Source: Gemmataceae bacterium
GTDB lineage: Bacteria; Planctomycetota; Planctomycetia; Gemmatales; Gemmataceae
Assembly: GCA_028288765.1 (NCBI GenBank)
Contig: JAQGHQ010000020.1
Location: forward strand, 1 to 64,000
Direction: 5' to 3'
Length of the DNA stretch: 64,000 bases
Positions 62,026 to 64,000 of this stretch are shown in pieces (the first letter of the stretch is position 1; every line of letters begins with the position of its first letter). The notes under the pieces were generated by a model. The model made no database searches. It saw only the letters and a program-made list of their open reading frames with translations, and was not told the DNA's origin. A program made the translations under genes and the position numbers.

Positions 62026-62345
62026 ATGGATTCTCAGACACCCGTGGCGGACGGGCCTGTGGACACGATCGTGGTCGGGGGCGGGCTGGCCGGGCTCACC
62101 GCGGCGGCGCTCGTCGCCCGGGCGGGGCGGTCGGTGGTCGTGCTCGAACGGGCCGGCGGGCTCGGCGGGCGGGCCGCAACCCATGTCCGCGACGGCATTA
62201 ACTTTAACCTCGGCGCACACGCTTTGTACTGCCACGGGCACGCCTTCCCGCTGTTGACCGGGCTCCGGGTGCCCTTCACCGGCCGGGTGCCGTCGCCCGG
62301 CCGGTCGTTCCTGGTCGACGGGGCAGCTGCGCACCCGACGCCCAG
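62026..62345 (+). pseudogene. 5' fragment of FAD-dependent oxidoreductase (amine oxidase/desaturase type)
   Basis: The start is intact (GGAG before ATG 62026). The first ~105 residues contain the dinucleotide-binding motif VVGGGLAGLTAAALVARAG and the FAD motif LERAGGLGGRAAT followed by 'NFNLGAHALYCHG', typical of phytoene-desaturase/amine-oxidase proteins of 400-500 residues. After 'SFLVDGAAAHPTP' (about 62340) the similarity ends. The remaining open frame to 62430 is the sigma-factor fragment read in the wrong frame. This is a truncated gene. Confidence 0.75.
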
Positions 62346-62747
62346 CGGCGGCCGCGGTTCGAGCCCGACCCGGGCGAGGCCGAGCGGATCGCCGCGGCGT
62401 TCGCAAAGGCGTGTGCGACCGGGGATTTGAACGGGCTCGTGGACCTGTTGGCGGCGGACGCGGTGGCGTATTCCGACGGCGGGGGCAAGGTGCCGGCGGC
62501 CCTGGCCCCGATCCGCGGGGCCGACAAGGTGGCCCGGCTCTTCCTGGGCCTGGCGAAACGCGCCCCCGCCGGGGTCGAGGTGCGTCCGGCCCGGGTGAAC
62601 GGTCAGCCCGGGTGGGTGACGCTATTCCGCGGGCAGGTCTTCAACGTGACGACGCTCGACGTGGTCGACGGCCGTGTCGCGTCGGTCTTCGTCGTCCGCA
62701 ACCCGGACAAGCTGGCGCGGGTCGGGGCGGTGACTGATCGTCCCTGA
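62346..62747 (+). pseudogene. 3' fragment of an ECF41/SigJ-type sigma factor (SnoaL-like tail)
   Basis: In the frame from about 62346 the peptide RRPRFEPDPGEAERIAAAFA continues to 'DLLAADAVAYSDGGGKVPAA' and 'VFVVRNPDKLARVG'. This is the NTF2/SnoaL-like C-terminal extension of ECF41 sigma factors, including the DGGGK motif. Sigma regions 2 and 4 are absent. The fragment abuts the oxidoreductase fragment at 62335-62346, so a deletion or recombination has fused two gene pieces. A start at 62427 could still produce a free SnoaL-like peptide. Confidence 0.75.
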
Positions 62748-62779
62748 GCGGGTCGAAGCCGGGATTGAGGAATGAAAAG

Positions 62780-62813
62780 CCGCCGGCCCGGGCGGCGAGA
62801 CCCGGGCCGGCGG
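62780..62813 (-). terminator. Terminator of the HtrA-like gene
   Basis: Thirteen-base stem CCGCCGGCCCGGG/CCCGGGCCGGCGG with an eight-base loop. Leftward it is followed by CTTTTCATT, 25 bases past the stop of the protease gene. Confidence 0.8.
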
Positions 62814-62837
62814 CGCGAAGAAAGTCGGTCGTCGGGA

Positions 62838-64000
62838 TCACGGCGTCCCGTTGATCCACCCGTCCTTCAGCTTCCCTTCCCGGGCGAGGAAGTACTTGAG
62901 CGGGAGGAAGCTGGCGAAGTCCTTGTGGTTGAGCACGAACGCCACGTCGTCCGGCCGGAGCGTCTCCCACTGGTGCAGCCCGACAAGCACGTCCCCCTTC
63001 TGGATGCCGGCGGTCGCGGCCGCGCTCCCGACGACCACTTCCGTCACCAGCAGCCCGCCGTGCAGCTGGTCGTTCGCCTTCGCCACCGCCTCCCGGCCCA
63101 CCGGCTGCACCTTCACCCCGAGCCGCTTCCATGCCACGTCCGCCGGGGTCGACGTCGCCACCACCTTCACCGCCGGGTCGAAGGACACCTCCAGCGCCAC
63201 CGGCGCCCCGCCCCGCGACACCTTAACCGGCACCTTCGCCCCGGTCTCCTTGCCCAGAAGAGCCCGCTCCAGGTCGATCGAGGTGAACACGGCCACGTCT
63301 TCGACCCGGTCGACCACGTCGCCGGGCTTGAACCCGGCCGCCGCCGCCACCGACCCGGTCTCGACCGCCTCCACGATCACCACACGCCGGGCCGGGCTCT
63401 CGGTCGCCTCCCGGGTCACCTCGTTCTTGACGACCAGCCCGTGCCGCGGGCCGCCGCGCCGCCGGCCGACCATCTCCGCCGCCCGCCCGACCACGAAGTC
63501 GATGGGTAGGGCGAACCCGATGTTCTGTGCCCCGGCCCGGATCGCCACGTTCACCCCGACCAGCTCCCCGAGGACGTTCAGCAGCGGCCCGCCCGAGTTC
63601 CCCGGGTTGATCGGCGCGCTCGTCTGGATCAGCCCCTTGTACCCCGTGTCCTTGTTCAGTGACACGTCCCGGCCCTTGAACGACACCCGCCCGTGGGTGA
63701 CCGTGTGCTCGTACCCGTAGGCGTTCCCGATCGCGATCACCGGCTCCCCGACCATCAGGTCCGAGGACGTACCGAAAGGCATCACCGGCAGCGCCCTGGC
63801 CGGGTCGATCTTGATCAGGGCGAGGTCGGCCTCCTTGTCCGTGGCGACGACCCGGGCGGTGTACCCGGCCCCGTCGTGCAGCCGGACCCGCAGGGCGTGG
63901 ACCTCGTCGACCACGTGAAAGTTCGTCAGGATGTACCCGCGCGGGTCGAGGACGATCCCGGTCCCCATCCCATTCACCTGCTGCGGGCGGACCGGGGAGC
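62838..64000 (-). CDS. HtrA/DegP-like serine protease with two PDZ domains, 5' end outside window
   Basis: The frame is open to the right edge (codons for SPVRPQQ precede VNGMGTG), so the start lies beyond base 64000. The trypsin-like domain shows the catalytic His in ILTNFHVVDE, Asp in EADLALIKI and Ser in INPGNSGGPLL. Two PDZ-like domains follow ('AAAAGFKPGDVVDRVEDVAV' and 'AAATAGIQKGDVLVGLHQWE'). HtrA proteins degrade or refold damaged envelope proteins. The visible part has no signal peptide because the N-terminus is missing. The C-terminal extension 'PLKYFLAREGKLKDGWING' is family-typical. Confidence 0.92.
   Translation of the reverse strand, partial: SPVRPQQVNGMGTGIVLDPRGYILTNFHVVDEVHALRVRLHDGAGYTARVVATDKEADLALIKIDPARALPVMPFGTSSDLMVGEPVIAIGNAYGYEHTVTHGRVSFKGRDVSLNKDTGYKGLIQTSAPINPGNSGGPLLNVLGELVGVNVAIRAGAQNIGFALPIDFVVGRAAEMVGRRRGGPRHGLVVKNEVTREATESPARRVVIVEAVETGSVAAAAGFKPGDVVDRVEDVAVFTSIDLERALLGKETGAKVPVKVSRGGAPVALEVSFDPAVKVVATSTPADVAWKRLGVKVQPVGREAVAKANDQLHGGLLVTEVVVGSAAATAGIQKGDVLVGLHQWETLRPDDVAFVLNHKDFASFLPLKYFLAREGKLKDGWINGTP

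Overview
The window looks like chromosomal DNA from a planctomycete of the Gemmata/Fimbriiglobus group (Gemmataceae). The evidence is uniformly high G+C, a DUF1559 type-II pseudopilin followed by a small lipoprotein, a DUF1549/DUF1553 protein paired with a DUF1501 Tat-exported protein, Hanks-type kinases and pseudokinases, a PA14 plus multi-haem c protein, a SEC-C/TPR protein, XisH/XisI, and many intergenic palindromes. No database search was possible; all names come from motifs and recall of family consensus.

Region 1 (1-8,150) is accessory DNA. It holds a transposase fragment, a RepB-type plasmid-partition C-terminal fragment, and an overlapping two-gene operon: a protein with three winged-helix repeats, then a large AAA plus FtsK/HerA-like ATPase. 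A Ser/Thr kinase with an N-terminal helical/hydrophobic module converges on this operon with two bases between the stops. The region ends with an unrecognised frameshifted fragment, the 3' two-thirds of a tRNA-Sec gene and a decayed serine recombinase. The wHTH/FtsK/kinase trio is the best candidate for an undescribed (possibly defence) system.

Region 2 (8,150-28,800) is mostly backbone: rseP and dxr (translationally coupled), a conserved pseudokinase, a SEC-C/TPR protein, a PfpI/DJ-1 protein, a heavy-metal RND pump (CzcA/CzcB-like) whose CzcA carries an in-frame insertion of a dispersed palindromic repeat, a secreted phospholipase-A2-like protein, a penta-haem PA14/propeller protein and an exported isochorismatase-like hydrolase.

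Region 3 (28,800-48,600) looks like one envelope locus arranged divergently. Leftward are a small membrane protein, a DUF4159 membrane protein and an exported TPR protein. Rightward are an exported TPR protein, a 2,455-residue exported TPR/beta-repeat protein, ExbB/TolQ, two ExbD/TolR proteins, DUF1549/DUF1553 and DUF1501. I read this as a proton-motive-force motor with very large periplasmic TPR partners.

Region 4 (48,600-53,280) has a MATE transporter, an ArsR regulator and a one-strand array of 25 tRNA-like genes in about 2.5 kb, with heptad repeats lodged between some of them and several structurally odd members.

Region 5 (53,280-64,000) has ribD, a class-C beta-lactamase-like serine hydrolase, DUF1559 plus lipoprotein, DUF4262, XisI/XisH in unusually deep overlap, fusA, a chimeric remnant joining the front of an FAD oxidoreductase to the tail of an ECF41-type sigma factor, and an HtrA-like protease running off the right edge.
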